A DNA stretch of 64,000 bases from Cricetomys ansorgei (taxonomy: Eukaryota > Chordata > Mammalia > Rodentia > Nesomyidae), in contig JAMJFZ010000320.1 in the NCBI GenBank assembly GCA_026225945.1, positions 12,090,001 to 12,154,000 of the forward strand, read 5' to 3'. Below the pieces are notes generated by a model, which was not told the DNA's origin, ran no database searches, and saw nothing but the letters and a program-made list of their open reading frames with translations. The position numbers and the translations under genes are program-made. Shown here piece by piece: positions 46,540 to 58,150 of the stretch; positions within the stretch are counted from its first letter, which is position 1; each line of letters begins with the position of its first letter.

Positions 46540-46695
46540 CATGAGGTGTGATATAGTGCATGCCTGTATGCCAGAACTAAAGAAGTTGAGGTAAGAGGAT
46601 ACTGAGTTCAAGACCAATAAGCCTGTGCTTCATAGTGAGTTCCAGGACAGCCTGGACACATAGTAAGAGCCTATCTTAAGAGAGAGAGAGAGAGG
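46540..46695 (+). mobile_element. B1 SINE (diverged)
   Basis: GTGCATGCCTGTATGCCAGA, GAGTTCAAGACCAATAAGCC and GAGTTCCAGGACAGCCTGGA, with a short GA run at the end. Confidence 0.8.
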
Positions 46696-47257
46696 GATAG
46701 AAATTGCATCCATAATGACACAACGCATAATTTAGAACAGTCTGCTTGGTCGTGGTAAACATGATTTTGTCAAAACTGTTGCGATGGTGGGTCTGATAAA
46801 TGGCTCTGGGTGCACACATGCATGGCACACATGAAGACAGGAGAGGGGGGAAAACAAATGCTAAGTCCTCACTTTTAGGAAGTCAGCAATTCCCCAAGTG
46901 GAAAATTAAAAATAGCACTACAAACACGCCATATGGAGGCATGAAGGTAAACATCAAAAGACAAGATCTACAAGCTCTAAAAATATCCAAATATCTAATA
47001 AGCTACCAGCGGTAGTTCTGAAGAATAAGAAATGGGAGAAGGTCTATTCTTCACAGCAAGCCTTGTAATACCATATTAATTTTGAAATATGTGTACTAGA
47101 ATTTAATAAAAATTAAATGAACTTTAAAGGAATATAGAATAAGCTGAATATCTCAATATGCATAATTATGGAAAGCTGCTCTTATTTGTTTTTTGGCATA
47201 AGTTTATCACCACAGAAAAGGCTATTCTTAATAAAACAGAATAAATCTTGTAAATTG

Positions 47258-47440
47258 GAGCTAGGCATGGTGGTACATGTCTGCAATCCCAGCACTCACA
47301 TGGCAGAGGCAGGAGGATTGACAAAAGTTCAAAGACAGCCTGATGTGCATAAAGCAAGTTCTAAGCCATCTAGGTCTACACAGCAAGGCCTTCTCTCAGA
47401 AAATAAGAATGAACAAATAAAAAACAAAACACAAAAAAAC
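47258..47440 (+). mobile_element. B1 SINE
   Basis: GCTAGGCATGGTGGTACATG, TGCAATCCCAGCACTCACAT and GGCAGAGGCAGGAGGATTGA. Confidence 0.87.
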
Positions 47441-47555
47441 TAAGTCAGTATTTAGTCATGAAAATAAAAGAAATTACACACAATGTTCTTCTGATATAGA
47501 AGTGTTCTTTTGCTCCTCTCTCTTAGTGCAAATGTTAGTTCATTCATCCTCTCAC

Positions 47556-47681
47556 CTGAATTATAGAGTCTTCAGAACTTGAAATAAGTGTCTTCCCATC
47601 GGCTGTGAACTGGATGTGCCTCACAGCTTTCTTGTGCCCAATCCTAGAACTGAAAACTCTGTTGTTTGGAAGTTCTACAAT
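47556..47681 (-). CDS. Apaf1: Apaf1 coding exon (WD40 blade)
   Basis: The exon has 42 codons, phase 0-0, from IVELPNNRVFSSRIGHKKAV to SSSEDSIIQ. The RHIQFTADGKTLISSSED motif is the family signature of this blade. The donor is GTGAG and the acceptor TTTGAAG. Confidence 0.96.
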
Positions 47682-48087
47682 CTTCAAAACAGGAAACCAC
47701 AAGAAATTAATATAAAAAAATTAAGCAATACTTAGGTGCTATACCCCAAAAATGTCTATATGTGACACACACCAATCAAGTATTCACTAGAATGGGCAAT
47801 GGCAGTAGGAACCAATGGTTCTTCCAAGTACTCAACTACCCATTTCATCAAACAAATGACAGCCTAGGCTTAGTCTCCAAAATAAAAATGGCTAAGTATG
47901 ATGAATGAGAACGAAGAAAAGATTTAAAAAAAAACAAAAAACCACATTGGTAATACAAAGCAAGCTCTTCATGAGAAACAGAAATGAGGAAAGATAAAGG
48001 TTGACAATGGAGACAGGGACATGGGAAAGCCAGAGAACAGTGCATTGATAACAAGCCTTGTAAGACCAAATACGGAGATTTAAAAAG

Positions 48088-48265
48088 TAGTAACAGGGAT
48101 GGTGAGATGAATCAGTGGGTAAAGTGCTTGCTGCATAAGCATGAGAATCTAAGGATCCCTAGGACCATATAGTGGAAGAAAAGAGCTGACAACCCCTAAA
48201 AAAGCTAGCCTCTCATCTCCACACCAGGACTGTGTCCTGTAAACACACACATAAAATTAAGTTGT
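48088..48265 (+). mobile_element. B2/B3-type SINE
   Basis: GGATGGTGAGATGAATCAGT, GGTAAAGTGCTTGCTGCATA and a CACACATAAAATTAAG tail. Confidence 0.75.
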
Positions 48266-48845
48266 AACACAAACTCAAAACATGGTGACTATACCAAAAA
48301 TGTTTTCAAGTGAACTCATATAGGTATGTGTGTGCATATGTGTGTGTATGTGTGTGCATTTGTATTTGCTCAAGTTAAAATGATATAGTAGATGATGCTA
48401 TAACACAAAATTCTAGAACTCTAACCCATATATTGGGGGAGAAAGGGCCCTCAAAAAACAAAGAGGAATTGTGTAACTGGGGCCTTCTCAAAAGAGTGGG
48501 GCAATCAGCACTCCTACAGGGAAAGCAAGATTTGATGGCTGAGCAAGTCATTCAGAGACTTCCACTAGAATACTAGGCTCTGACACTTATGAAAGCTGTA
48601 GCAATTACATCAGACATCTGTAAACCAAGAATCACAGTATCCAATATCCAAGATGCTGGAAGACTGAGAGCATCTAGAACAGTAAACAGCTGCTGAGCTA
48701 GACCATTTGAAGTTGCCATTTTAAACATTGAAAATCAGTTAAAATAGCCAGATGCTGGCATTTTCATGTGGTTCATGTGTAAATTTATATTATGTGAAGA
48801 TTGTGAGGAAGTTAAGGATGTAGAAAAAATGTATAAATTTTTAAC

Positions 48846-49073
48846 TTTTTTAAAGATATTTTTATTTTATATATATGAATGTTTGCCTGTATGCATGTTA
48901 AGTGTACCATATGTAAGTGCCTAGTTCCTGTGGTGGTCAGAAATTAGCCTTAGATCCTCTAAGAATGGAGTTACAGGCAGTTGTTAGTCATCATGTGGGT
49001 GCTGGGAACCAACCCAAGTTTTCTGAAATAGCAGTTAGTGTTCTTAACCTCTGGACTATCTCTCTAGTCCCAA
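48846..49073 (-). mobile_element. B2/B3 SINE
   Basis: AAGATATTTTTATTTTATAT at the tail side, GTGGGTGCTGGGAACCAACC and TGGACTATCTCTCTAGTCCC at the head side. Confidence 0.88.
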
Positions 49074-49859
49074 AGCATGCACATTTTATGAGGTGTTTCT
49101 TTTTCTTTTTTAACTACCTGAAAGGCAGTTTCAAGGTACTAAAATGGTAAAAAATAGAAAGAGTAAGACGCTAAGTTGGCAACACAGTAAAAGGAAACCA
49201 CAAATCCATTCAAAATAAATACTACACAGCCGTACAAAAAAATGGGGCTGAGCGAAAACTAAGGGAATCTGTAGTTAAACAACAATCCTGTGCTTCACAG
49301 ACAACTGTCAGCCACTTGCTCACAGCACTACCCATGCAGGCACAGACTTCTCGCAATCGTAACTGAATGGACACCACTACAGCTGCTACGGGAGACAGCA
49401 CTGGCGTCACTCCCTTTTCACTCTTTGTACAAGCCTTTAGCCTCCTCTTGTGGGATAATCTGACCCGAAGAATATCTGTGTAATCCCTTATGAAAAAGAA
49501 TCCATGGTAAAATAAATGTGGCTAACGCCAGGGTCAGTGATTAGGGAACATTCCCCAAAAGCCTAGGTAAGGAAAAAATGAAAAGAACCAGTGATTTCTA
49601 AAGTTATTCAGCTAGATAAAAGGTGATTTTGTGATGAACTTTGCATATTCTAAAGGTCAGAATATTTTTATACAAAATGATTTTCATTATACTACCTTTT
49701 CTGCATCAGTACCTATTCTTTTTCTTTATCTGGTCTTGCTGGTAAGTACAAAATTTTGAGTGGTGAACATGCACTCCTAACATCAAATGTAGAAAAACAA
49801 GGACTGTTGGACAGTGGGCACAGAAGGCCCTGTATTGACATTCTCAAAAATCTGGAAAT

Positions 49860-50035
49860 GAGCCAGGCAGTAGTGGCACACGCCTTTAATCCCAGCACTC
49901 AGGAGGCAGAGGCAAGTGGATCTCTGACTTCGAGGCTAGCCTGGTCTACAGAGTGAGTTCTAGGACAGCCAGAGTCACAAAAGAGAAACCCTGTCTCAAA
50001 GGGAAAAAAAAAGAAAAAAGAAAGAAAAAAACAAC
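49860..50035 (+). mobile_element. B1 SINE
   Basis: GAGCCAGGCAGTAGTGGCAC, ACGCCTTTAATCCCAGCACT and CAGGAGGCAGAGGCAAGTGG, then an A-rich tail with GAAA units. Confidence 0.93.
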
Positions 50036-50353
50036 TGAAAAAGGCATTGCATGGCTATTTCTAAAGTGGGAGAGGAGCGCTTTTTGTATAGTTGGCTAAA
50101 CCTACTTAGTTTTTTGAATATGTATAAAACAGCAAAACAACAGGAGATAACAAACAGAGAAAAAGAAACACAAAAGCATGAGAAGTAGTAAAAAAGGTAA
50201 TGTGAGCTAATCAGAAAAGATGTATTGTCTGACGTAACAATGACTAATAGACCGCAGAAAGATCTGTTTAGTATACAGGCCTGCAACGCCAAGCATATGG
50301 TTAGTTTCAAATAAATAACGCTAGTCACAACTCCGAAGACTAAAACTGAATAC

Positions 50354-50470
50354 CTTAATGGCTCCATCTTCATCTCCAAACGCAACATACTCAAGATGTG
50401 GACTTAGGCAACAGCAACTAACTTGAGCTTCAGGCAGGTAATCAGTCTGGCCTGTTTTCCCAGCAATGAG
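50354..50470 (-). CDS. Apaf1: Apaf1 coding exon (WD40 blade)
   Basis: The exon has 39 codons, phase 0-0, from LIAGKTGQTDYLPEAQVSCC to DEDGAIK. The VSCCCLSPHLEYVAFGDEDG motif is diagnostic. The acceptor ends TTAG and the donor is GTATTC. Confidence 0.96.
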
Positions 50471-51364
50471 CTAATGAAAAATAAGGCACAGTCAGTTATT
50501 AGTTTGTATGTACTTCTTTCTGTTGTTATTCTTCAAAAGAGAGGCTTCAATTGAAAAAAATAAAATAAAGCAGAGAAAATAGCCAAGAGTTCTCAGAGAA
50601 ACAACAAGGACTGATACTAAACCCAGTAGCTGTATTTAGCACTTTGTGCTTTCATTTTATTTCACTTATGTGGCTCAAATACATTTTCATAAAATAAAAC
50701 AAGCTTTAAAAAGGTTTGAGAAGCAGCTGCTGTGCCCACCACCTGAGACACATCTGTCTGATACACAGTCTCACAGCAAGCCCCATATCCTGTCTTTTAT
50801 TTCTTCTCAAAGCCTGTTTTTAATAGGGTCATCGTTTATTATAATACACTTTTCTGAAATCTTCAGAGAGACTGTGAAACACGACTGAGAGAGACATTAC
50901 ACACAATGATAACTCTAAATTGAAAGTTATGTACTCAGATTCACTCACAAATCAGGATAAGTTAAGAGTCTTTCTTCGGGGATGGGGAGATAGATTTTAC
51001 AGAAGAAACTTGAAAGCATAATTTCTGTCACTGGATTTGTAATACCTAACCTAAGATTATCTAATTTCATAACCTCTACTAATGCTAATGATTGTTTTTT
51101 TAATCATTAAAAAAGATGAGTGCCATAGCACCTCATTAAAAGATATGATCTCAAGAATACTTCTCAAGCTTAAATCAATTATCAGATACCTTTCTAACTT
51201 AGTGTTATGATCTAAAAATCTGAGTTATTTCTTAGCATGGCACATGCAATGAAATTGTTTCAGCTATACTGATTATAACATTAATTAATAATATGTAGCT
51301 TTTCCTTTATAATAGTTTGCCCAAAATTCTCTGATCTATTAAATATTTAAAGTCAAGACTAAAC

Positions 51365-52195
51365 TACTGCAGGCTGCTGGGGAAGAACAGTCATCAATGC
51401 TCTCACCTAGTTACAAACACTCTGTACTACAATATAGACCTGCTAAGCAAGACTGTGCAACAGTAATGGGGATAGCCAACCTCTTTTTGATTGGATTTGT
51501 GGCTTACTCTGTAAGGAGAATTCATGCCTGTTACTGTAAACCTAGTAGTCAAAGCCTATGGCTGAGGAGGTCACAAGCCTTAAGCAGGGAACCTACTATT
51601 GATACTTTACTAAACAGATGTGTTGTTAAACTACCTTCTCAATAGTCTAAATATTTACTTTTCTACCCACAGACGAATTCATGCTGCTTTCAGCTTTGGT
51701 CAAAGAAGCTTCTTTTTGCAATGTGTAGCAGTTAATCCAGAAACCCATAACTAGTTACAGTGCTGAGAACTTAGTGACTATCAAGTGTTTATTAGCCCTA
51801 TATATAGGACATCTATATCACCTCCCCCCTCCCAGGCTCAAAGAAGGGAAGAAGGGACTTAAAGAATTTAAGAACCAATGATGGAGAGGTATGTTATAAA
51901 ATGCTGTCTCTCGGATATGACATGACCATTGCATGCATGAAATTACAGTAACTATGGCTACCTCCATAGTATCTACATGAGATTAGGCCCTTTAAAATAA
52001 ATCCATTATTAATGGGTGAAGGGCTTGGGAGATACTATCCCTCCATGAGGACCCATTAGCAGTTAATGGCTACCAGGGGAGAGAAAGTTATCTTCTTCAG
52101 CTGTGTCACCACCGATTGGTTGCCATGCTCCAGTAACTAACCCCCAATCCATGTTCATGAAAGCAATCTTAATTAAAGTCAGTAGGGGACACACA

Positions 52196-52249
<54 letters not shown>

Positions 52250-52375
52250 TGGGCAACTTGTTGGAAAAGGGGAGTTCAATGGAAGTGGGAAGGAGATAAG
52301 AGAAGGTAATGTGTATATGATCAAAATGCACTATACATGTATAAAAACTGTCAAATAATATTTTCTTAAGAGACT
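51365..52375 (+). mobile_element. LINE-1 3' UTR fragment
   Basis: It shares ordered text with the LINE-1 3' UTR at 27,700-28,895: GGCTGCTGGGGAAGAACAGT versus GGTTGCTGGGGAGGAAAAGT, and AGGACATCTATATCACCTCC versus GGGACATCTACATCACACTC. It ends CACTATACATGTATAAAAAC. It is 5'-truncated with no ORF2. Confidence 0.7.
52190..52244. repeat. (CA)n microsatellite
   Basis: A CA run with one AT interruption lies inside the LINE-1 3' UTR. Confidence 0.95.
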
Positions 52376-53215
52376 GAACTACTAAATACTAAGTATCTTC
52401 CTCCACAAAAATCAAGTGCATTTCTTTTAATTGATAATTTTAAAAGTCTGTGTTTTCTTTAATGGAACTACTAGTTGTAATTTAAACTGTCCTCTAAACT
52501 CTTGCAGACTATTACATACAGTAAAATAACATTTTTATAGCCAGGCAATATTTGGTTAGGACAACTTTTTACTGAAAGGTTACACAATTTGATTTAAAAA
52601 ATACAAGCATGGGAACAATGAACTTGAAAGAACTAGAAATAGAAATATCCCAAGCAAAAGACTCAGTATATTAAAAAAAAACAAAACAGTAAGAATTCAC
52701 ATCCAATTTTCTATCCAAGTTCATCCCATTAATACAGAACACTGTATCATATTGAGAGAATGGTATGTGTACTTATAAAATACAAAGCAAGACAAATTTA
52801 GAGATGTTTTATAACTTGACTCTAAAACCCAAAACAGATGAAGACAAGTTACCATGTGCCATAAACAATGGACTCCCAGAGAGGAATCTCTTGAACTTAG
52901 ATTCTGCCTTAACTCTGTAACAGCTCAGACTTCTAAAATGCAAACGCCTGAAAGGTGACAAAATGAACCTCAGAGAAGTGACAAGGTTCACTCATCGTCA
53001 CACAGCCAATTGGCACTAATCTGACCGTGCACTGGGCTTCCTGCTATACCAACCTGAGCGCTCAAGTTTTAACACTTCAAGCAGTGTCCCACAGTCTGCT
53101 GGTCTCCCCCAGCTCTTCATGTGTATGTTCTCTCCTGCTCTTTCTTGTCTCATCCTTTCACATATGCTCTTGCTCCCAATATTCAGTAAAAATAAATATT
53201 ACAGAAAAAAAAAAT

Positions 53216-53470
53216 CTGGAACTGGAGAGATGGCTGGTTAAGAGCACTTATTTTTCTTGCAAAGGACCAGGGTTCAGTTCCCAGCACTTACATGATAACT
53301 CACAATGGTCTGTAACTCCAGTTCCAGGTGATGCAATTCTGGCCTCTACGGGCACTGCACACACATACTGTACATACATATATTTAGGCAAACACCCCTA
53401 TACACACACACACACGTACATATACATATATGTACGTGTGTGTGTGTGTATAAAATTTTTTTTAATTTAA
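53216..53470 (+). mobile_element. B2/B3 SINE with expanded dinucleotide tail
   Basis: GGAACTGGAGAGATGGCTGG, TTCAGTTCCCAGCACTTACA and TGGTCTGTAACTCCAGTTCC. The tail has become a CA/TG palindrome (53,399-53,452). Confidence 0.85.
53399..53452. repeat. near-perfect palindrome (CA arm, TACATATA centre, TG arm)
   Basis: By base-by-base comparison, 53,399-53,424 and 53,427-53,452 are exact reverse complements (26 bp) around a 2-base CA centre. It sits in the tail of a B2/B3 SINE. Confidence 0.93.
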
Positions 53471-53554
53471 ATAAAAAGAAAATCCAACAGATCAGATGAT
53501 CGATGCTAAAACCTTCCCTAGAAATTAATAAGGTATTTCAAATGATGGAAGTTC

Positions 53555-53622
53555 AGTGTTAAACCCTTACATGCACAAGGCCCTGGGTCTGATCCCCAGT
53601 ACAATCATTGGGGAAAAAAATG
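53555..53622 (+). mobile_element. ID/B4 remnant
   Basis: CATGCACAAGGCCCTGGGTC and TGATCCCCAGTACAATC form the 3' half of an ID element. Confidence 0.6.
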
Positions 53623-53930
53623 AGATTTGTGCAGATTGTGGGTTTTTTTCATAAAAGTTTTGTTAAGTACTTGAGTTTCATACAATGACTCTCCATCACA
53701 GCCTTTCCCATTCCTCCCTGGTCCAGCCTCCCACCCCGTGCCCTCAAGAAACAAGAAAATAATAATAGTGATAAAATTAAATCCAGCCTTTATGGTAGGA
53801 GCATGAGCCACAGGCATCACCATGGGTTTTGGGGGCAGCAGGCCTCTCTGATCACGGACATTGACCTGACCCACCTTAGTCGAGATCAAGCACAACCAAG
53901 TTCAACCTGAAGTTGGGCCCCACCACCCAA

Positions 53931-54311
53931 ACATGCAGGCACCCAGATATCACACAGGAACCCAGGCATCCCACCCAGGCCTCTCACATGCACTTGCCAT
54001 CTCCCAGGAACACAGACATCACACAGGCACCCAGTTATCAAACAGGTACGTGGACATCCTGTAAGCACCAGGGATTCTTGCAGGATCCCGGACATTCCAC
54101 AGGCACCCAGACATCTTGCAGGGATCCGGGCCTCCAGCAGGCACCCAGAATCACTTAGGGATCCAGGCCTCCTGCAGGCATTCATACATCACACAGGCAC
54201 CAGGACATCCTATCCTGCAGACACCAGGGTATCACACAACCACCCAGACATTATGCAGGCACCTGGCACCTGGACATCCTGCAGGTACCAAGGCCTACCA
54301 CAGGAACCCAG
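53931..54311. repeat. diverged minisatellite (unit about 18-20 bp)
   Basis: Some 20 imperfect units are built on CAGGCACCCAGACATCACA and variants (CAGGAACCCAGGCATCC, CAGGGATCCGGGCCTCC). Unit lengths vary. It lies in an Apaf1 intron and generates overlapping spurious frames on both strands. Confidence 0.85.
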
Positions 54312-55292
54312 ACAGCAGATTGTGTTTTTGATCTAAGAGTTAATGAAAGGCTCTAAGATAACACAAGAAATCATTTCAAGGATCATTAATCCTCAAGTAT
54401 GATAGGGTTTCTGTCCTCTCCAAGCCTATCCCCTCAAGAGAATCTCAGGGCAAGAGGTGATCACTTGCTAGTTTATGTAAGAGCCACATTGATCCCAGTG
54501 ACATTTTTTTCTCTGGCTGCTGCCCTTACCACTCCTCTTAACCACAACTCACAGTGTTCACAACTGCACTGGACTTCTGTTCAGAGGCCACTGTACTCAG
54601 GCTCCCAGTTCAGTAGTGCTGACCTGCTAGATGACAATGCTCCTAGGTCATCTGCTAACTCTATTACAACTACTCAGAGGCTTGTAAATACTATTCTTCT
54701 GTCATTGGGCCTCTAGGACTGTTGTCTGTGGACACAGGGAGATCAGACTAAAGTAAGCTGTTTGGACCACTAAGTAATAAGTATTCAAGAATTACTGAAA
54801 AATGTGTGAATAAGTGAGTTAATAAGAAAGAATGCTTCAGTGTGTGAAGCCTAGCTCCCTCCACCTCAGCTCTGATGAGAATCCTCAACTTAATATGATT
54901 TTTGTTCAAAGACCCTGTTTTCCCTCTCCTGAAAAAAATAAAAAAAAAGCTTCAGGTAATATGTTCACCCTATCAGATCCATCCAAATCACCATGGTGAA
55001 CAAGTCCAAATTTGTCTCTGTGGTGTTCTCAAAACCCCAAGCAAACCAAGGGATGTGATCACAGACAAGCAGCAAGAGAGAAACAAGGTTAAATAAGGGA
55101 GGTAACATCTAATTTAATTCTAAATACTGGCATATCCAAACCTCAACTCAAAAGCCGTGTATTTGTTCAACTTAATGCCTAGTAGGCAACTGTTAGGACC
55201 ATACAGTTAGGCCCGGTCCTGTACCCAAAAGCAAATTAAAAAAAGGATGTCAGCCAAAACAATGTTTCTAATAATTTCTAAAATATACTCAC

Positions 55293-55412
55293 TTGTAGGC
55301 CTCTTATGTTGTCAACTGCAAGGACCATTGTTTCATTTTCTTGAAAAACAACATCTATTTCCTGCTTTAACACTATAGCAGAGTTCTTGCATACCTTCTT
55401 GGTCTCCCACAC
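55293..55412 (-). CDS. Apaf1: Apaf1 coding exon (junction between propellers)
   Basis: The exon has 40 codons, phase 0-0, from VWETKKVCKNSAIVLKQEID to DNIRGLQ. By family numbering it lies around residues 908-947, near the boundary of the 7-bladed and 8-bladed propellers. Cytochrome c docks in the cleft between them. The acceptor is ACTCAG and the donor GTGAGT. Confidence 0.95.
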
Positions 55413-57381
55413 CTGAGTAAGAGATAAAGAAACTAAAATAACTATATGTTATCAGTCCTCCCCTGAGATATTGTAAAGACAACTCTTAATCTTAAAGCAA
55501 GATAATAAATTATGATGCACAATTGAAATTCTATGATATAGAAAAAAATTTCAATTAGCCTATAAAACAATATTTATTAACACATCCTATAATAAGAAAT
55601 AGTTACTATTACATGAGTTGTAGGCTCTGTGGTCAAAATGTCTGAGTCTTACTTTAACAAAAAACTGTGACATTAGGGGGGTTAACCCAGTACTATTTTG
55701 TTTGGGAAGTTTATTTTTTACTTATGTTTGAAATTGTTTTATGCACTATTGGGTGAGGGACTATCCTAGGTCTAGGGCATTTTGTATTGTTTGCAGGTGT
55801 TGGATTTCTGTGGGGGTTGTTTAATTGCTAACGATCTGCACATGCGATCAGTAGAATACCTGAGGAGTTCTGAAAGAATAAAATCACCTGAGCTCGGGGT
55901 TCTACTGTGAATATGGCATTGGCCATGATGGTTGTTCCTTCTGCTGAGGTCCGGCAGAGTTCGCACCAATGAAAATGCCTCCTTGTCTTCCTGGGTGAGC
56001 CCACACCACTACTATACAATTTAAAGGTGAGGACCAGTTGACATCCATATAAGTAAGATACAGAGCTTACAGCAGAATGTACATCAATAGATCACTGAAC
56101 AATCTGTGTTCTTTTTATAGTTTTCTTTATTTTATAAACAAGTCCTCGAAGGAAGCAGTGAGTGGATTTATATTCTGGTTCAAGTTTAGTAAGATGGCAC
56201 ATTAAGTAGCACTGGCCTTTCTGGGCTTTTCTTGAGTATAACGTACTCTTTTTTTCATGTTCTTTTCCCATTATGAGAATTAGTAAATCAGTACACATAC
56301 AGTACTTTGTGTACAATGTCTAACATACAGTAGCACTAAATAAATTTTAGCTATGACTTACATAAAGCACTGTATTGGATGTTAATAGCACCAACTAGTA
56401 TTCCTAAACTCAAACAGCTAGATGTAATTCTAAATTATGTAAATGCATCAGGGGGGAGTGGGGCACTGGAAGTATATAGTAAATCAAATCTATATTTTAA
56501 GTCAGTATTTGATAGGCATCAGTTGAAAGTGACACAGAATTACATAACATTAAAAGAAACAGATATTCCCCTAAACAAAGAAGGCCTGAGCAGACCATAA
56601 GATAGTAAGATTTCAACAAGTAGAGAGACAGAAAAGTAAGGTATTCCAAGCATAAGAGGCTACTTAAGGAAAGGAGAAGAAACAGGGTATTTGGAAAATG
56701 TTACCTATAGGAATAAACTGAAAGACAGACTGGGACCAAACGAGATCGTATTGTGGAGGAGCTGAACAGTAGACTTAGAAGTGTCTATTGACTTTGATGA
56801 ACAGAAGAGCCACTATCTGTTTTTGAGCAAAAGTGATGTAACCAAAACTGTGGTTATACCTCACTGGGAGAAACATGAGACTCTGGGCTTAATCCCCAAC
56901 ACCAATAAAACAAAATAATAGTGAGACTGTACTGTATATAAGAAAAATATCTTGGATATTTCATGTAGTAAGGAAAGAAAGAAAACATGGCAGAGCCTCA
57001 TACCAGAGAAGCAACAGATGACGAGGATCAGAATGTGAGTAGGAATGGAAAAGTAGAGATAAATAACAATCAAATTAGAAGGTAAAATATATGAGCTATG
57101 AAAATCATCACACAATCAAATATGAGAATTCAAGAGGAAAAAGTCAAGTCTTCCTGAGAATCGGACGCAGTATGTGTGAACAGTTTGCTCACTGAACTTT
57201 CAGCAAGCACCTGGCCCACAATAAGAGTCAATGAAGGGTCTGAGTGAATGAGATCGATGTAATCCACGTACTACTTTTCCAGTCGTAGCTTCTTATTTTA
57301 CCTCCCTTAATACTTCCCACATACTTCTTTCTCTATAAATTTAGTTTAAATGTCTAAAATGAAAATCTCAGTATTTCTCAC
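55413..57381 (-). other. Apaf1: Apaf1 intron
   Basis: It contains the second LTR-like repeat copy (55,700-56,020). 56,020-57,380 is AT-rich with no repeat or exon that I recognise. Confidence 0.8.
55700..56020. repeat. unclassified dispersed repeat, copy 2 (LTR-like)
   Basis: Colinear with 41,160-41,480. In the middle it has AAAGAATAAAATCACCTGAG, which contains an AATAAA hexamer, and it ends near CTTGTCTTCCTGGGTGAGCC. The family is not identified. Confidence 0.75.
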
Positions 57382-57507
57382 CCTTATTGTTTGGTCATCA
57401 GAAGCTGTCAAAAATGATGAACCATCAGGAGAAAACATCACACCATGAACCCAACTTAAATGTCCTCTGCAATCAGCTACCTTTAAGCGTGAATCTATAT
57501 TCCACAA
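57382..57507 (-). CDS. Apaf1: Apaf1 coding exon (WD40 blade of first propeller)
   Basis: The exon has 42 codons, phase 0-0, from LWNIDSRLKVADCRGHLSWV to ASDDQTIR. It shows a classic GH...DDQTIR...W WD40 pattern. The acceptor is CTGTAG and the donor GTGAGA. Confidence 0.97.
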
Positions 57508-57943
57508 CTACAGAATAAACAAAGAACAGAGGAAATCACATTCATAAATAGTTTAATATAACAAGAATACTAAAAATAACAAGAATGACCCAGTAATACT
57601 ATTTCTACAAATAAAGTCCAAAAACAGATTATCAAAATTTAAAACAGACTTATGCCTAAGATGATTTATTATACAATTACATTTTTAATAGTAAATAAAC
57701 AGAAATAAAATTTTCCTCGTGGGTATAGATAGGTCAGTTAGTGCATCTTACATTTAGTGAACACAGCCCTGAGTTCATTCTACAACACACAGACACACAT
57801 GCACACAAAAAGTCATGAATATATTATACATAAGGAAAATGCATTGAAAACAGAAAAGAAATGAACATATATTATCTTCTACTTAAAATTAGATGTATGA
57901 AATGCTCAAAGAATAAATAAAAGTATTTGTTTGAAGAATTACA

Positions 57944-58150
57944 AGTCTGGGCATGTGGTTGGTTGGTAGAGTGCTTGCCTAGCATGCACAAAAGCCCTGA
58001 GTTCAGTCCCCAGTACCATATAAAGCCTAGCATGGTGGCAGAAGAATCAGAAGCTCAGGGTCATCCTTGGCTACATAGTGAACTTGAGGCCACCCTGAGC
58101 TACATGAGATCCTGCCCACCCAAAAAAAAAAAAATTAGAAAAAAAATATG
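57944..58150 (+). mobile_element. B4A-type SINE (ID head plus B1 tail)
   Basis: GTTGGTTGGTAGAGTGCTTG, GAGTTCAGTCCCCAGTACCA, GCCTAGCATGGTGGCAGAAG, then CACCCTGAGCTACATGAGAT and an A-tail. Confidence 0.88.

Larger units (their letters stand above)
43627..47555 (-). other. Apaf1: Apaf1 intron
   Basis: It contains a U6 pseudogene (44,575-44,667) with an opposed B1, an ID-B1 (45,385), a B2 (45,570), several B1 copies (45,860, 46,240, 46,540, 47,258) and a B2-like tail at about 44,820-44,970. 43,630-44,570, 44,980-45,380 and 46,700-47,250 show nothing definite. Confidence 0.85.
47682..50353 (-). other. Apaf1: Apaf1 intron
   Basis: It contains a B2/B3 in each orientation (48,088-48,265 plus; 48,846-49,073 minus), a TG-rich patch near 48,320 and a B1 (49,860-50,035). 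47,690-48,080, 48,370-48,840 and 49,080-49,850 show nothing recognised. Confidence 0.85.
50471..55292 (-). other. Apaf1: Apaf1 intron
   Basis: This is the longest Apaf1 intron here. It contains a LINE-1 3' fragment with a CA tract (51,365-52,375), a MIR-like piece near 52,880-53,030, a B2/B3 ending in a palindrome (53,216-53,470), an ID remnant (53,555-53,622) and a minisatellite (53,931-54,311). 50,480-51,360, 52,380-52,870, 53,625-53,930 and 54,315-55,290 show nothing recognised. Confidence 0.85.

Noticed and set aside
53886..54331. Possible CRISPR array or repetitive secreted protein
   Set aside because: Units are 18-20 bp, variable and contiguous without unique spacers, and lie in a mammalian intron. 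It is a minisatellite.
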